Shown one piece after another: positions 31,945 to 39,877 of a DNA stretch of 41,515 nt. The DNA is from Deltaproteobacteria bacterium (GTDB taxonomy: Bacteria > Myxococcota_A > Polyangia > DRWM01 > JAAZOP01). Positions within the stretch are counted from its first letter, which is position 1. Every line of letters starts with the position of its first letter. The notes beneath the pieces were generated by a model. That model made no database searches, had not been told where the DNA came from, and worked only from the letters and a program-made list of their open reading frames with translations. A program made the translations under genes and the position numbers. The stretch is taken from contig JACRCX010000049.1 in the NCBI GenBank assembly GCA_016218815.1, positions 1 to 41,515 on the forward strand. Reading direction: 5' to 3'.

Positions 31945-33599
31945 CATCCGCACGCCTCGCGCCGGACGATTGCGAACTCTGCACGGAACTGGCGGCACAG
32001 AAGGCCGCGGGACGCTCGCTGTGCGGGGAGGAAACCGAGGTGCTGCGGACGCACCTCGGCTCCTGCCCGACGTGCGCCACGGACGCGGCGATCGTCGCCG
32101 CGACCGTCGGGCTGGGCGGGCCGGGTCCGGCCCCGACGTTGGATCGCGAGAGCCGGGAGCGTTGGATCGACGCCGTGCTCCACCGGGAATCCTCGGCACG
32201 GCGGATGCGGTGGACTTTCGCGGCGCTGGCGACGGCCGTCGTCGTCGCCGCCGTTTTCGCCGGAGTGCTTCTGGCGGCCGGAGGCGGCGAGTCGGGCGAC
32301 CCGGCTCCCGAGCCGCCGCGGTTCTTCCTCGTCGCCGGCGAGGTACGCACCTCGGACGGCCCGGCCCGCGCCGGTGACGAGCCCGCGTACAGAACCGCAG
32401 TCGAGGTTGGACGCGGACGAGCCGCCCTGCGGACCTGCGGAGGCGTTGACCTGTTCCTCGATGCGGCCACGCGGGTGCGAGTGCAGGCCGACTCGGCCGG
32501 CGCGTGCGGCATCGGCCTCGAGTCAGGAAGGCTGGTGGTGGACGCGCACGGGCTCCGGCCCGGAGCCCGGTTCGTCGTGAGCACCCCGGCCGGTCGGGTG
32601 GAGGTGACCGGAACGGTCTTCGCCGTGGAGCTGGTCGAGCGAGACGTCGAGGTGCGGGTGCTCGACGGCTCCGTCGAGGTCGCGGGCCACCCGCCGGTCG
32701 CGCGCCGCGTGATTGCCTCCCACGCCATCCTGCTGACCGGCGGCGGTCCACGATCGTTGACCCCTCCGGAAGCCGAGCGCGATCTGCGGCTCGCGGACTG
32801 GTTCGCCCACGCGGCCGGAGAGCAGCCGGTGCTGCTGGACATCTCCAGCGCGGTGGCCGGGGCGGAAGTCGTCGTGGACCACAGAACGCTGGGTCCCGCG
32901 CCGATCACCGCTCTGGTCGCAGCCGGCGTACACGCCGTGGAGGTTCGTGATTCCGCGGGCCGGTCGGTCCGGGAGCGCGTCGAGGTGCGGGCGCCCGGAC
33001 CGTTCGTGCGCCGCTACGTGCTCGACGGGCCGACCGAGTCGAGCGAACTGGCCGTGCCGGTCGCGCCGCCGGCAGCGTCGGCTCCGACCGAGCCGGCGCG
33101 CACGGCGTCCGGATCAGCCCTTGTCGATTCCGCCGTCCTGGCGACGCCTGTTCGGCACGTTGTCGAGGCGGTGCCCACCGGCGCCGCGCCGCCGGCGCCG
33201 ACCGCGCCGGAACCGACGCCGGCCGTCCTGCTGGAGGAGGCCCGCCGCCGGCGCGCCGGCGCCGATTGGAGCGGTGCCGAGACGGCCTACGAGGAACTGG
33301 TCGCGCGATTCCCGTCCACCGGGGAGGCGCGCGTTGCGCTGGTGCCGCTGGGCACGCTCCGGCTGGAACACCTGGGCGACGCGGTGGGAGCGTTGCGGGC
33401 ATTCGAGACCTACCTGGCGCGGGCGGCGACCGGGGCGCTCGCCGAGGAGGCGTCGTGGGGCCGGATCCAGGCCCTGCGGGCTCTCGGGCGGGACGCCGCG
33501 GCCGTGGACGCGCTGCAGGAGTTCCTGGCGGCGTACCCGGACAGTCTCCTGTCCGGCGAAGCGAACGCGCTGCTCGGGACGGTCGAGGGGGCGCCATGA
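31941..33599 (+). CDS. Membrane anti-sigma factor with FecR domain and TPR-like C-terminus
   Basis: 552 residues. The N-terminal cytoplasmic domain is a zinc anti-sigma motif with H38-x3-C42-x2-C45 (HLGSCPTC), which binds the neighbouring sigma factor. One TM helix is at about 91-113. The periplasmic part starts with a FecR-like beta domain (about 125-260), with GRGRAALRTCGGVDLFLD and SGRLVVDAHGL, and DGSVEVAGHPP. A PEGA-like segment (about 285-365) and a helical repeat region (about 425-550, EEARRRRAGADWSGAETAYE) follow. The layout suggests an anti-sigma factor whose outer part senses the envelope. It overlaps the sigma gene and the next lipoprotein gene by ATGA. Confidence 0.88.
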   Translation: MTSARLAPDDCELCTELAAQKAAGRSLCGEETEVLRTHLGSCPTCATDAAIVAATVGLGGPGPAPTLDRESRERWIDAVLHRESSARRMRWTFAALATAVVVAAVFAGVLLAAGGGESGDPAPEPPRFFLVAGEVRTSDGPARAGDEPAYRTAVEVGRGRAALRTCGGVDLFLDAATRVRVQADSAGACGIGLESGRLVVDAHGLRPGARFVVSTPAGRVEVTGTVFAVELVERDVEVRVLDGSVEVAGHPPVARRVIASHAILLTGGGPRSLTPPEAERDLRLADWFAHAAGEQPVLLDISSAVAGAEVVVDHRTLGPAPITALVAAGVHAVEVRDSAGRSVRERVEVRAPGPFVRRYVLDGPTESSELAVPVAPPAASAPTEPARTASGSALVDSAVLATPVRHVVEAVPTGAAPPAPTAPEPTPAVLLEEARRRRAGADWSGAETAYEELVARFPSTGEARVALVPLGTLRLEHLGDAVGALRAFETYLARAATGALAEEASWGRIQALRALGRDAAAVDALQEFLAAYPDSLLSGEANALLGTVEGAP

Positions 33600-35317
33600 T
33601 CAGGATTCCGTTGAACGGGGAAGGCATGGGCGCGCGATGCGCAGCATGGGCAGCGGCCGTCGTCCTCGTCGCGGGCGGGTGCGACACAAGGACGTTGCTC
33701 GTGGCCGAGCCTTCGGACGGGGGCTCGGATGCGAGCGGGGAGGTCGGCGGCGACGGGCTTGACGGCGTCGAGACGGATCGCACGGACGACCGCGGCGGCG
33801 ACGGCGGCGACCTGCCGCCCGACGGTCCGTCCTTCGATACCGATGCCCTGGGGGACGAGTTCGCCGACGAGGGCCGCGAATCGGGCGACGACGCGACCGA
33901 CGGCGCGGGCGACGACGGAGCCGCCACGGACGCCGAACCGTCGTGCCCCGTCTGGGTCGTGCCCGCCGCCACGGGCAGCCCGGAAGACGGGTCCGCCGAG
34001 AACCCGTTCGTCGGCCTGCGCCGTGCGCTCGAGGCCCGCGGCTCCTGCGCGCACATCGTCCTGCGCGACAGCTCGCCCGAGTCACCCTTCGAGGCTGCGG
34101 TCGAGATCGCGGTGGCCGCGGGCGAGATCCTCACCATCGAGGGCGATCCGGCGGAGGCGAGGCCGGTCGAGCTGGACGCGCGCGACGGCATCGGCTTGTC
34201 CGCCGGCGGTGGGGGCAGCCTCGTCCTGCGTCACCTTGCGGTACGCAACGGCCGGGGCCCGAGCGGCGGGTGCCTCGACGCCCTGGTCGGCTCCTTGCGT
34301 CTGGAGGACACCGAATGGACCGGCTGCCGCGCCGACGCCCAGTGCAGCGCCGTCGCGGTCACCGCCGCCGCGGTCGACATCGTCGACTCGCGGTTCCTGA
34401 GCAACGAGGTCCTCGGCGACACTCCCTCGTCCTGGGGAGCGATCGGGACGGTGTGCATCGATGGTCCCGTGGACACCGCGCACGTGCTGGTGGAGCGTTG
34501 CCGCATCGAGGACAACCAGGCCGGCGAGGGCGCGCCGCTGTGGATGAGGGCGCGGACCGAGGACGCGACCGTGCAGGACTGCCTGTTCCTGCGCAACGGC
34601 GCGCACATCGGCGCCAGCGCCGTGGAAGGGCACGTGGGTTCACTGGCGCATTGCCGCTTCGCCGACAACGGGGTGATGTCGGAAGCGCCGACCGTTTGGT
34701 TGGAGGCCGGGCCGAGGTCCCGCGTCGTGCACAACGTGTTCATCGACAACCGTGCCGCCCGCGGCGCCTCGGCGCTGGAGCTGTCCCAGGGCCTCGTGGC
34801 CAACAACCTCTTCGTGCGCAACGGCTGCAGCGACTCCCCGGGCTCCGGCTGGTGCCTCTCCGCCGTGTGGGTTTCCCCGCGGAGCGGCGGCGGGTCCGTG
34901 GACTTGCGGAACAACACGTTCGTCGACAACGCGAGCGTGAGGGGCATCGCGCACCTCGCGTTCGACTCGGCCTACGGGGCCGTCCACTCGAACCTGTTCG
35001 TCGGCGGCGCGGGCACCGCCGCAGTAGGCACCGTCCACCCGGAGCTTACGGCTTCCGCCGAGCTTCGCTACAACGCATGGTGGGACGTCCCCGAGCCGGT
35101 GTGGGGAGACGGGATCCGCGTCGGCGACGGCAATGCGGAGGCCGATCCGCTGTTTGCCGGAGGCGACGACTACCGCCTCGGCCCCGGCTCCGCCGCCATC
35201 GATGCGGGCGATCCCGACCCGTCGCTCAGCGATCCCGACGGCACGCGAAGCGACGTCGGAGCATTCGGGGGACCCGAGGGCGACTGGATTCCGCTCGAAG
35301 AGGGAGGTGCGCCGTGA
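33596..35317 (+). CDS. Surface lipoprotein with right-handed parallel beta-helix
   Basis: 573 residues. A lipoprotein signal (lipobox AGGC near residue 29) and an acidic Gly/Asp-rich linker of about 85 residues precede a beta-helix. In the helix, repeats such as VEIAVAAGEILTIEG, SLVLRHLAVRNG and LEDTEWTGCRA stack as parallel coils. The late segment YRLGPGSAAIDAGDPDPSLS followed by RSDVGAFGG is typical of right-handed beta-helix (choice-of-anchor) proteins. Such proteins bind or degrade polysaccharides, but no catalytic site is seen here. The gene is in the sigma/anti-sigma operon, so the factor may control it. It starts at ATG 33596 and ends at the GTGA overlap with the next gene. Confidence 0.85.
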   Translation: MIRIPLNGEGMGARCAAWAAAVVLVAGGCDTRTLLVAEPSDGGSDASGEVGGDGLDGVETDRTDDRGGDGGDLPPDGPSFDTDALGDEFADEGRESGDDATDGAGDDGAATDAEPSCPVWVVPAATGSPEDGSAENPFVGLRRALEARGSCAHIVLRDSSPESPFEAAVEIAVAAGEILTIEGDPAEARPVELDARDGIGLSAGGGGSLVLRHLAVRNGRGPSGGCLDALVGSLRLEDTEWTGCRADAQCSAVAVTAAAVDIVDSRFLSNEVLGDTPSSWGAIGTVCIDGPVDTAHVLVERCRIEDNQAGEGAPLWMRARTEDATVQDCLFLRNGAHIGASAVEGHVGSLAHCRFADNGVMSEAPTVWLEAGPRSRVVHNVFIDNRAARGASALELSQGLVANNLFVRNGCSDSPGSGWCLSAVWVSPRSGGGSVDLRNNTFVDNASVRGIAHLAFDSAYGAVHSNLFVGGAGTAAVGTVHPELTASAELRYNAWWDVPEPVWGDGIRVGDGNAEADPLFAGGDDYRLGPGSAAIDAGDPDPSLSDPDGTRSDVGAFGGPEGDWIPLEEGGAP

Positions 35318-36870
35318 ACCGCGTCATCCCGGCCCTGGCGCTGGTCTGCATTGCTCTCCCGGCGTGTTCCGGCATCAACCTGACGGGCAACGCCGAGGGC
35401 GACGGAGGCGTCGACGCCGACGCGCCGCGTCCGGACGGGATTGGACCGGACGGGGGCGCGGACGACGATTCCGGGGGCGAGGGGTTGGATGCCGGCGAGG
35501 AGGACGCGGCCGACGGTCGCGAGGATGACGGCGAGGACGCGGCCGGCGACGCGGCCGATCCGCCCGAGGCGGCGGTGCTTCCGGCCGTGTGCGGCGACGG
35601 GGTCGTTGATCCGGGGGAGGAGTGCGACGACGGCGACCGGCGCGACGATGCCTGTCGCTGGGACTGCCGCCTCGGCGGCGACGAGTTCGAGTACCCGCCG
35701 CCCGACCCCGCGGCCCCGCGGATTGCGCCCAGCGGGCCGCCGGTGGCGATCACCGACGATTCGGAGGTGAGCCTCCGGGTGTCGTCCGGCTTTTTTCGCG
35801 ACTGCCACCCGCTCGGGCTCGCGGCCAACGGGGGACGATTCGCGGTGGCCTACCCTGCCGATCAGCCGTACGAGGCCGTCCGGGTGCGATTCCTCGACCG
35901 GGACGGGCGCACCATCGCCGGTCCGTGGGAGCACGAGACGCCTTGGGGGCTGCCGTCGCTTGCGTTCTTCGCGACCGGCGAAGGGTACGGGATGCTCGCG
36001 GGCTCCTACGTCTACGGCATCCAGCGCAGCCGGTTCGCTTCCGACGGAGCCGCCCTCGAGGAGTTCCTGACGCTCCGTTCCCACGAGGAAAGCCCGATCC
36101 CGCTCGCGGACATGGTCGGCGGCGCCGCGACGAGCGGACGCTGGCTCGCCGTCAGCTCCCGCTTCGTACTGGACTGGCAAGGCTGGCGGTTCGAGGCCTT
36201 CACGGACGCCGGCGCTCCCGCCGGGAGTCTCGTGCTGAGCTTCGACGAAGCGACCGAGTGCGTCTCCGCGGTGCCCGCGGGCGACGGATTCGCCGTCGGG
36301 GACGGCACCCAGGTCGTCGTGCTCGACGCCGACCTCCGGGTCGCATCGTGGAGCGGCGCGCTGATGCACGACGTCGCCGCCGGCGTGATGTGCGAGGCGC
36401 CGGGCGGATTCTGGACCGCCTGGCAGTCCCGCCCGGTCAGCCCCGATCCCCCGTTCGTGCGCAACGTCTGGGTCGCGTCGGTCGACCCGAACGGTGCGCC
36501 CCGGTTCCCCGCGCGCCAGATCCTCACCCACGTTCCGCGCGCGATCACCCCGGACGGCGACTCGATGGGCCCGACCGCCGCGCCGGCCATCGCGCTGGCC
36601 GCGGGACCCGCGGGCGTCGCCCTCGTGTGGTGGGAGGGCGTCGGAGACGACGAGACCCCGGGGGGACCGGTGATGCTGCTGACGCTCGACCCGTGGGGCA
36701 ACGTGGTCACGCCGGCCACGCCCGTGCTGGCCGAGGGTGAAATCACGACGATGGGCTGGGTGCTCGCGGCCGCCGCGGACGACCTCGGCTACGCGGTCGT
36801 GACGGCAGTCCAGGGCGAGGTCCTGGGAACCGCGCACCTGGTCTTCCGCCACTTCGCCGTCACTCCGTAG
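35314..36870 (+). CDS. Lipoprotein with Asp-rich linker and Myxococcus Cys-rich repeat
   Basis: 518 residues. The signal peptide (MNRVIPALALVCIALPACSG) has a lipobox near residue 19. An acidic Asp/Gly-rich linker runs to about residue 90. Residues about 93-120 hold one CGDGVVDPGEECDDGD unit followed by more Cys, the Myxococcus cysteine-rich repeat (DUF4215-type). The rest (about 150-518) has propeller-like repeated strands (LGLAANGGRFAVAYPAD, LPSLAFFATGEGYGMLAGSY, PAIALAAGPAGVALVWWEG) but no firm family. It starts at GTG 35314, overlapping the previous stop. It probably sits on the cell surface. The sequence ends at 36870 with a repeat array just after. Confidence 0.85.
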   Translation: MNRVIPALALVCIALPACSGINLTGNAEGDGGVDADAPRPDGIGPDGGADDDSGGEGLDAGEEDAADGREDDGEDAAGDAADPPEAAVLPAVCGDGVVDPGEECDDGDRRDDACRWDCRLGGDEFEYPPPDPAAPRIAPSGPPVAITDDSEVSLRVSSGFFRDCHPLGLAANGGRFAVAYPADQPYEAVRVRFLDRDGRTIAGPWEHETPWGLPSLAFFATGEGYGMLAGSYVYGIQRSRFASDGAALEEFLTLRSHEESPIPLADMVGGAATSGRWLAVSSRFVLDWQGWRFEAFTDAGAPAGSLVLSFDEATECVSAVPAGDGFAVGDGTQVVVLDADLRVASWSGALMHDVAAGVMCEAPGGFWTAWQSRPVSPDPPFVRNVWVASVDPNGAPRFPARQILTHVPRAITPDGDSMGPTAAPAIALAAGPAGVALVWWEGVGDDETPGGPVMLLTLDPWGNVVTPATPVLAEGEITTMGWVLAAAADDLGYAVVTAVQGEVLGTAHLVFRHFAVTP

Positions 36871-36890
36871 GCCCCGGTACGTCTCTCTGG

Positions 36891-36922
36891 CACCGCCGGA
36901 CCAACGACCAAGAACCAACAAC
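36891..36922 (+). repeat. CCAACGACCAAGAACCAACAAC-type tandem repeat
   Basis: Four copies of a 6-7 base unit (ACCAACG, ACCAAGA, ACCAACA) preceded by GCACCGCCGG, in the 98-base gap between lipoprotein genes. It is closely similar to the array at 19911-19945, including the preceding sequence. Confidence 0.75.
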
Positions 36923-36932
36923 GTGCCCGCCC

Positions 36933-36961
36933 TTGGCACATCCCCCCCTTCCTCGTATACT
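36933..36961 (+). promoter_or_regulatory. Sigma-70-like promoter TTGGCA-17-TATACT, leaderless transcript likely
   Basis: TTGGCA (36933-36938) and TATACT (36956-36961) are separated by exactly 17 bases. The -10 is one of the very few AT-rich hexamers in this genome. The start site is expected 6-8 bases after the -10, at about 36967-36969, which is where the GTG start of the next gene lies, and no ribosome binding site is present. Confidence 0.7.
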
Positions 36962-36968
36962 TCGACGC

Positions 36969-37856
36969 GTGAAGGAAGCGTGCTTCGCGATCGTGCTGGT
37001 CGTGCTCGGTGGTTGCTCCGCCGGCGGCGAGGCCGACGACTACATGCCGGACATCTACCATCCCGAGGCCACGGACGGCGACGCGGACGCGGGCGATCCC
37101 GGTGCGCGTCCCGACGGGCTCTCGCTCGACTCGCCCTTGCCCGACGGCTACGGCCTGGAGATGAGCGAGGGCGGGGACGGGTGCGGGATCCGCAACGCCT
37201 GCGGCGGCTGCACGGTGCTGCGCTACAGTCCGGGGCAGGCGTGCGGCGGCTGCGGGGGCACGTACGAGTGCAACGGGCCGGACGAGCTGCGGTGCGTCGG
37301 CGGGTGCAGCCCGGTGGGTTGCGCGGACCTGACGCGCGAGGGGTTCCTCTCCACGGAGGACTGGCCGGAGATCGCCGCGTGCGGCGGCGGGTTCGAGGTC
37401 GCCGGGGTGTTGCACTCGACGCCGACCTGCGATCGCGATGCCGGCAACACCTCGACCAATCCGATGGGCACCGGTTGCTCGGCGGCGGACCTGTGCGCGA
37501 TGGGCTGGCGGTTGTGCGCGTCGGCGGCCGAGGTGGGGGATCGGACGCGGTCCGGGGGTGTGCCGAGCGACTGGGCGGCGAGCACGTTCTTCGCGGCGGC
37601 GGTGAGCGGACCGGCGGACGACGAGGTGTGCGGCATCGGCGAGAACGACGTCTACGGCATCGGCTCGGCCGGCGGCGGAGCCGACCGTGCGACGTGCGCG
37701 CCGCTGACGCGGACGAGCAGCGACAAGTGCGACGACCTGCCATCGCCGTGGGACTGCGGCGACGTGAGCACCGTCTGGCAGTACGACGAGGCGACGCAGA
37801 TCACGAAGCTGGGGCCCCAGGGCGGCGGCGTGCTCTGCTGCCTGGCCCCGGATTGA
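36969..37856 (+). CDS. Cys-rich surface lipoprotein, unknown function
   Basis: 295 residues. A short lipoprotein signal (VKEACFAIVLVVLGGCS, lipobox VLGGC) and an acidic linker precede a Cys-rich domain. That domain has many CG repeats (CGIRNACGGCTVLRYSPGQ, CGGCGGTYEC) and an end resembling the FGE-like DUF1566-type folds of this phylum (DLCAMGWRLCASAAEV, VWQYDE). Disulphides would stabilise it in the periplasm or on the surface. GTG 36969 is preferred because the promoter ends just before it. An alternative TTG start at 36933 lies in the -35 box and is not credible. It is followed after 11 bases by the MYXO-CTERM gene. Confidence 0.8.
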   Translation: MKEACFAIVLVVLGGCSAGGEADDYMPDIYHPEATDGDADAGDPGARPDGLSLDSPLPDGYGLEMSEGGDGCGIRNACGGCTVLRYSPGQACGGCGGTYECNGPDELRCVGGCSPVGCADLTREGFLSTEDWPEIAACGGGFEVAGVLHSTPTCDRDAGNTSTNPMGTGCSAADLCAMGWRLCASAAEVGDRTRSGGVPSDWAASTFFAAAVSGPADDEVCGIGENDVYGIGSAGGGADRATCAPLTRTSSDKCDDLPSPWDCGDVSTVWQYDEATQITKLGPQGGGVLCCLAPD

Positions 37857-37867
37857 GGAGGAGGACG

Positions 37868-39292
37868 ATGCGAGGGGTGATGCGGAGCCACCGCGCGGGC
37901 GCGCTGCCCGCGCTCGCGCTCGTCCTCGTCGCGGCGTGGAGCCCGACCAGTGCGCGGGCCGCGATTCCGGGCATGGCCGAGTCGCCGGTGCACTGGGAGC
38001 ACGAGGCCGACGTCTGCGGCATCGGCATGGAATGGGAAACCGGCTGGGTCCCCAGCGGCTCGCCCGTGCAGGTCGAGATGCACTTCCACCTCGGGTGCGA
38101 GTTCGGCGCCGAGCTGGACGGCAAGGGGGTCATGGTCTGGCCGCCCTCGATGAGCCTGTACTTCCAAGGCGAGCCCCGGGGCGGCGACTTCTGGCAGAAC
38201 GTCGGCATCGACTTCGGCGCCAACATCCGCTGGGACATCGACGTGCCGCTGATCGGCCATTCCACGGGCGAGATGCCCATCCCGTACGTGCCGCGCATCG
38301 ATATCGGCTGCCTGGAGCGGGACGAGCCTTCGTCCCACGCCAAGTTCACCCCGTTCCTCCTCAGCGGCAACCCCGACACGCCCGCGACGCTCACCTGCAC
38401 CGTCGGGCCGATCCTCGTTTTCGAGTACGACGTGCTCGACCTGGTTCTCCCCGAAATCAGCGCCTTCGCGTCTGTCCTCATCCAAATCTGGCTCACGGTC
38501 GACCTGCACAGCTACCTCCAGGGCGACAAGATCGTGGTGAGCGAGCATGAGCAGGAGATCACCGAGGAGTACGGCCGGGCGACGGTCTATCCCCGCGGCG
38601 CCCCGGCGATGGACATGACCGCGCAGTACTTCGCCGATCTGTCGAACCAGATCATCGTCACCCTCAGCCCGCGGGTCGAGTTCGAGGTCCTGACCTTCGA
38701 CTTCGGCTTCGACATCGTCAACGTCAACATCCCCATCCCCTCGCTCGATGACCACTGGGTCTTCGACCCCGCCGAGCTGTCCTTCTACTTCCCGGACATC
38801 TCGAACGCTCCCGAGCTGGATTTCGGCCGCACCCAGGTCGGCCGGCCCCGGCTCAAGCGCTTCGCCGTGGAGAACGTCGGCTTCGACGACCTCAAGCTCT
38901 ACGCCCGCAGCGCCCTCCCGTTCGGCGTCGACGCCCGCCTGGGCGACCCCACGGAGGAACCGCTCACCATCCCCGCGCCGGGCATGGACGACCTCATCGT
39001 CTCCTTCGACCCGGGCGGCGAGGGCAACGCCACCGGCATCCTGCGGCTGGAGACGAACGACCCCGACGAGCCGTGGGTCGACGTGCGGCTGAAGGGCGAG
39101 GCCACGCTCGAGGACGTCGGCGAGTACACCGACCCGGACGACTGCGAAGGCGACGAGTGCTTCGATCAGAGCTCCGGCTACGCGACCACCTGCGGCTGCC
39201 GCGTCCCGGGGGACGGCGGCGGGACCGTGTGGCCGCTCGCCGGATTGATCGGAATCGGCTGGGGGATCGCGCGGCGGCGCCGCCGCTCCTGA
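37868..39292 (+). CDS. Secreted protein with MYXO-CTERM sorting tail and choice-of-anchor domain
   Basis: 474 residues. A signal peptide (MRGVMRSHRAGALPALALVL, cleavage near ARA-A) is followed by a beta-rich domain of unknown family (33-310), then an ASPM-SPD2-Hydin-like Ig domain (about 315-415) with PELDFGRTQVGRPRLKRFAV and ILRLETNDPDEPWVDVRLKG. The C-terminus is TTCGCRVPG, a hydrophobic helix (VWPLAGLIGIGWGIA) and RRRRRS: the Cys-containing motif, TM helix and Arg cluster of the MYXO-CTERM signal, which is processed by a myxosortase and leads to surface anchoring. ATG 37868 has a GGAGGAGG site. It is probably co-transcribed with the preceding lipoprotein gene. Confidence 0.88.
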   Translation: MRGVMRSHRAGALPALALVLVAAWSPTSARAAIPGMAESPVHWEHEADVCGIGMEWETGWVPSGSPVQVEMHFHLGCEFGAELDGKGVMVWPPSMSLYFQGEPRGGDFWQNVGIDFGANIRWDIDVPLIGHSTGEMPIPYVPRIDIGCLERDEPSSHAKFTPFLLSGNPDTPATLTCTVGPILVFEYDVLDLVLPEISAFASVLIQIWLTVDLHSYLQGDKIVVSEHEQEITEEYGRATVYPRGAPAMDMTAQYFADLSNQIIVTLSPRVEFEVLTFDFGFDIVNVNIPIPSLDDHWVFDPAELSFYFPDISNAPELDFGRTQVGRPRLKRFAVENVGFDDLKLYARSALPFGVDARLGDPTEEPLTIPAPGMDDLIVSFDPGGEGNATGILRLETNDPDEPWVDVRLKGEATLEDVGEYTDPDDCEGDECFDQSSGYATTCGCRVPGDGGGTVWPLAGLIGIGWGIARRRRRS

Positions 39293-39397
39293 CACGAAGG
39301 TCCCGGGTTCAACGCCTCCATGCTCGATGTGCTTCTCCTGTGGGCCAACCACCGCCAGCGCGTGTCGCGGCGCCCGCCCGCGAGGAGGGAGGCCGCG

Positions 39398-39781
39398 GTG
39401 ACGTCCCCGGCCTATCGTGTCACGCTCGTCGAGCCCGAGCGGCTGAGCCTTGCCGGGCACATGGTGGCCGGGTTGCTGCGGCGCAACGTGGCCGACCCGC
39501 GCTGCGCGGCCCGGGCGGCGAAGGTCCGCGGAACGGTCGCGGTGGACGCCGGGGGGATGAAGCTGTGCCTCGAGTTCGGGGACGACGAGGTGCGGGTGCG
39601 CGGGGGCGACGCGGAGCGTCCGCGGGCGCGCATCGCCGCGCCGCTCGACGCGCTGCTCGGCGTCGCCCTGGGCCAGGGCGTCGTCGGCGCGTTCCTGCGG
39701 GGCCGGGTGAAGGTTGGGGGGAATCCGCTCGTGCTGTGGCGGCTGCTCGGGTTGATGAAGGCGGGGAGGGGAGAGTGCTGA
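39398..39781 (+). CDS. SCP2-like sterol-carrier-family protein
   Basis: 127 residues in the chosen form. Features of the SCP2 lipid-binding fold are an N-terminal helix with LAGHMVAGLLRRNVADP, strands KVRGTVAVDAGGMKLCLEFG, VRVRGGDAERPRARIAAPLD, and a terminal GRVKVGGNPLVLWRLLGLMK. Members bind lipids or act as domains of lipid-metabolising enzymes. GTG 39398 is favoured by a GGAGGGAGG site. An ATG at 39320 would add 26 basic residues and has no good site, so it is less likely. It precedes the FAD-linked oxidase gene and may share a lipid-related role. Confidence 0.8.
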   Translation: MTSPAYRVTLVEPERLSLAGHMVAGLLRRNVADPRCAARAAKVRGTVAVDAGGMKLCLEFGDDEVRVRGGDAERPRARIAAPLDALLGVALGQGVVGAFLRGRVKVGGNPLVLWRLLGLMKAGRGEC

Positions 39782-39792
39782 GGGAAAGGGAT

Positions 39793-39838
39793 TTTTCGCG
39801 CAAAGGGCGCAAAGGAACGCAAAGGGACGCAAAGAGGG
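39793..39838 (+). repeat. CGCAAAGG tandem repeat between genes
   Basis: The array starts TTTTTCGCGCAAAGGGCGCA and has four CGCAAAG units with spacing 9-10. It is intergenic, between the SCP2-like gene and the FAD-linked oxidase gene, in the same orientation as both. A further 12-base duplication (AAGGGACCGGG) follows at 39850-39872 and supplies the oxidase's ribosome binding site. Confidence 0.85.
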
Positions 39839-39877
39839 CAGGAATTGGGGAAGGGACCGGGAAGGGACCGGGAGAAC

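Noticed and set aside
36933..36968. TTG start for the lipoprotein at 36969
   Set aside because: The TTG is part of the -35 box of a good promoter and would not be in the transcript.
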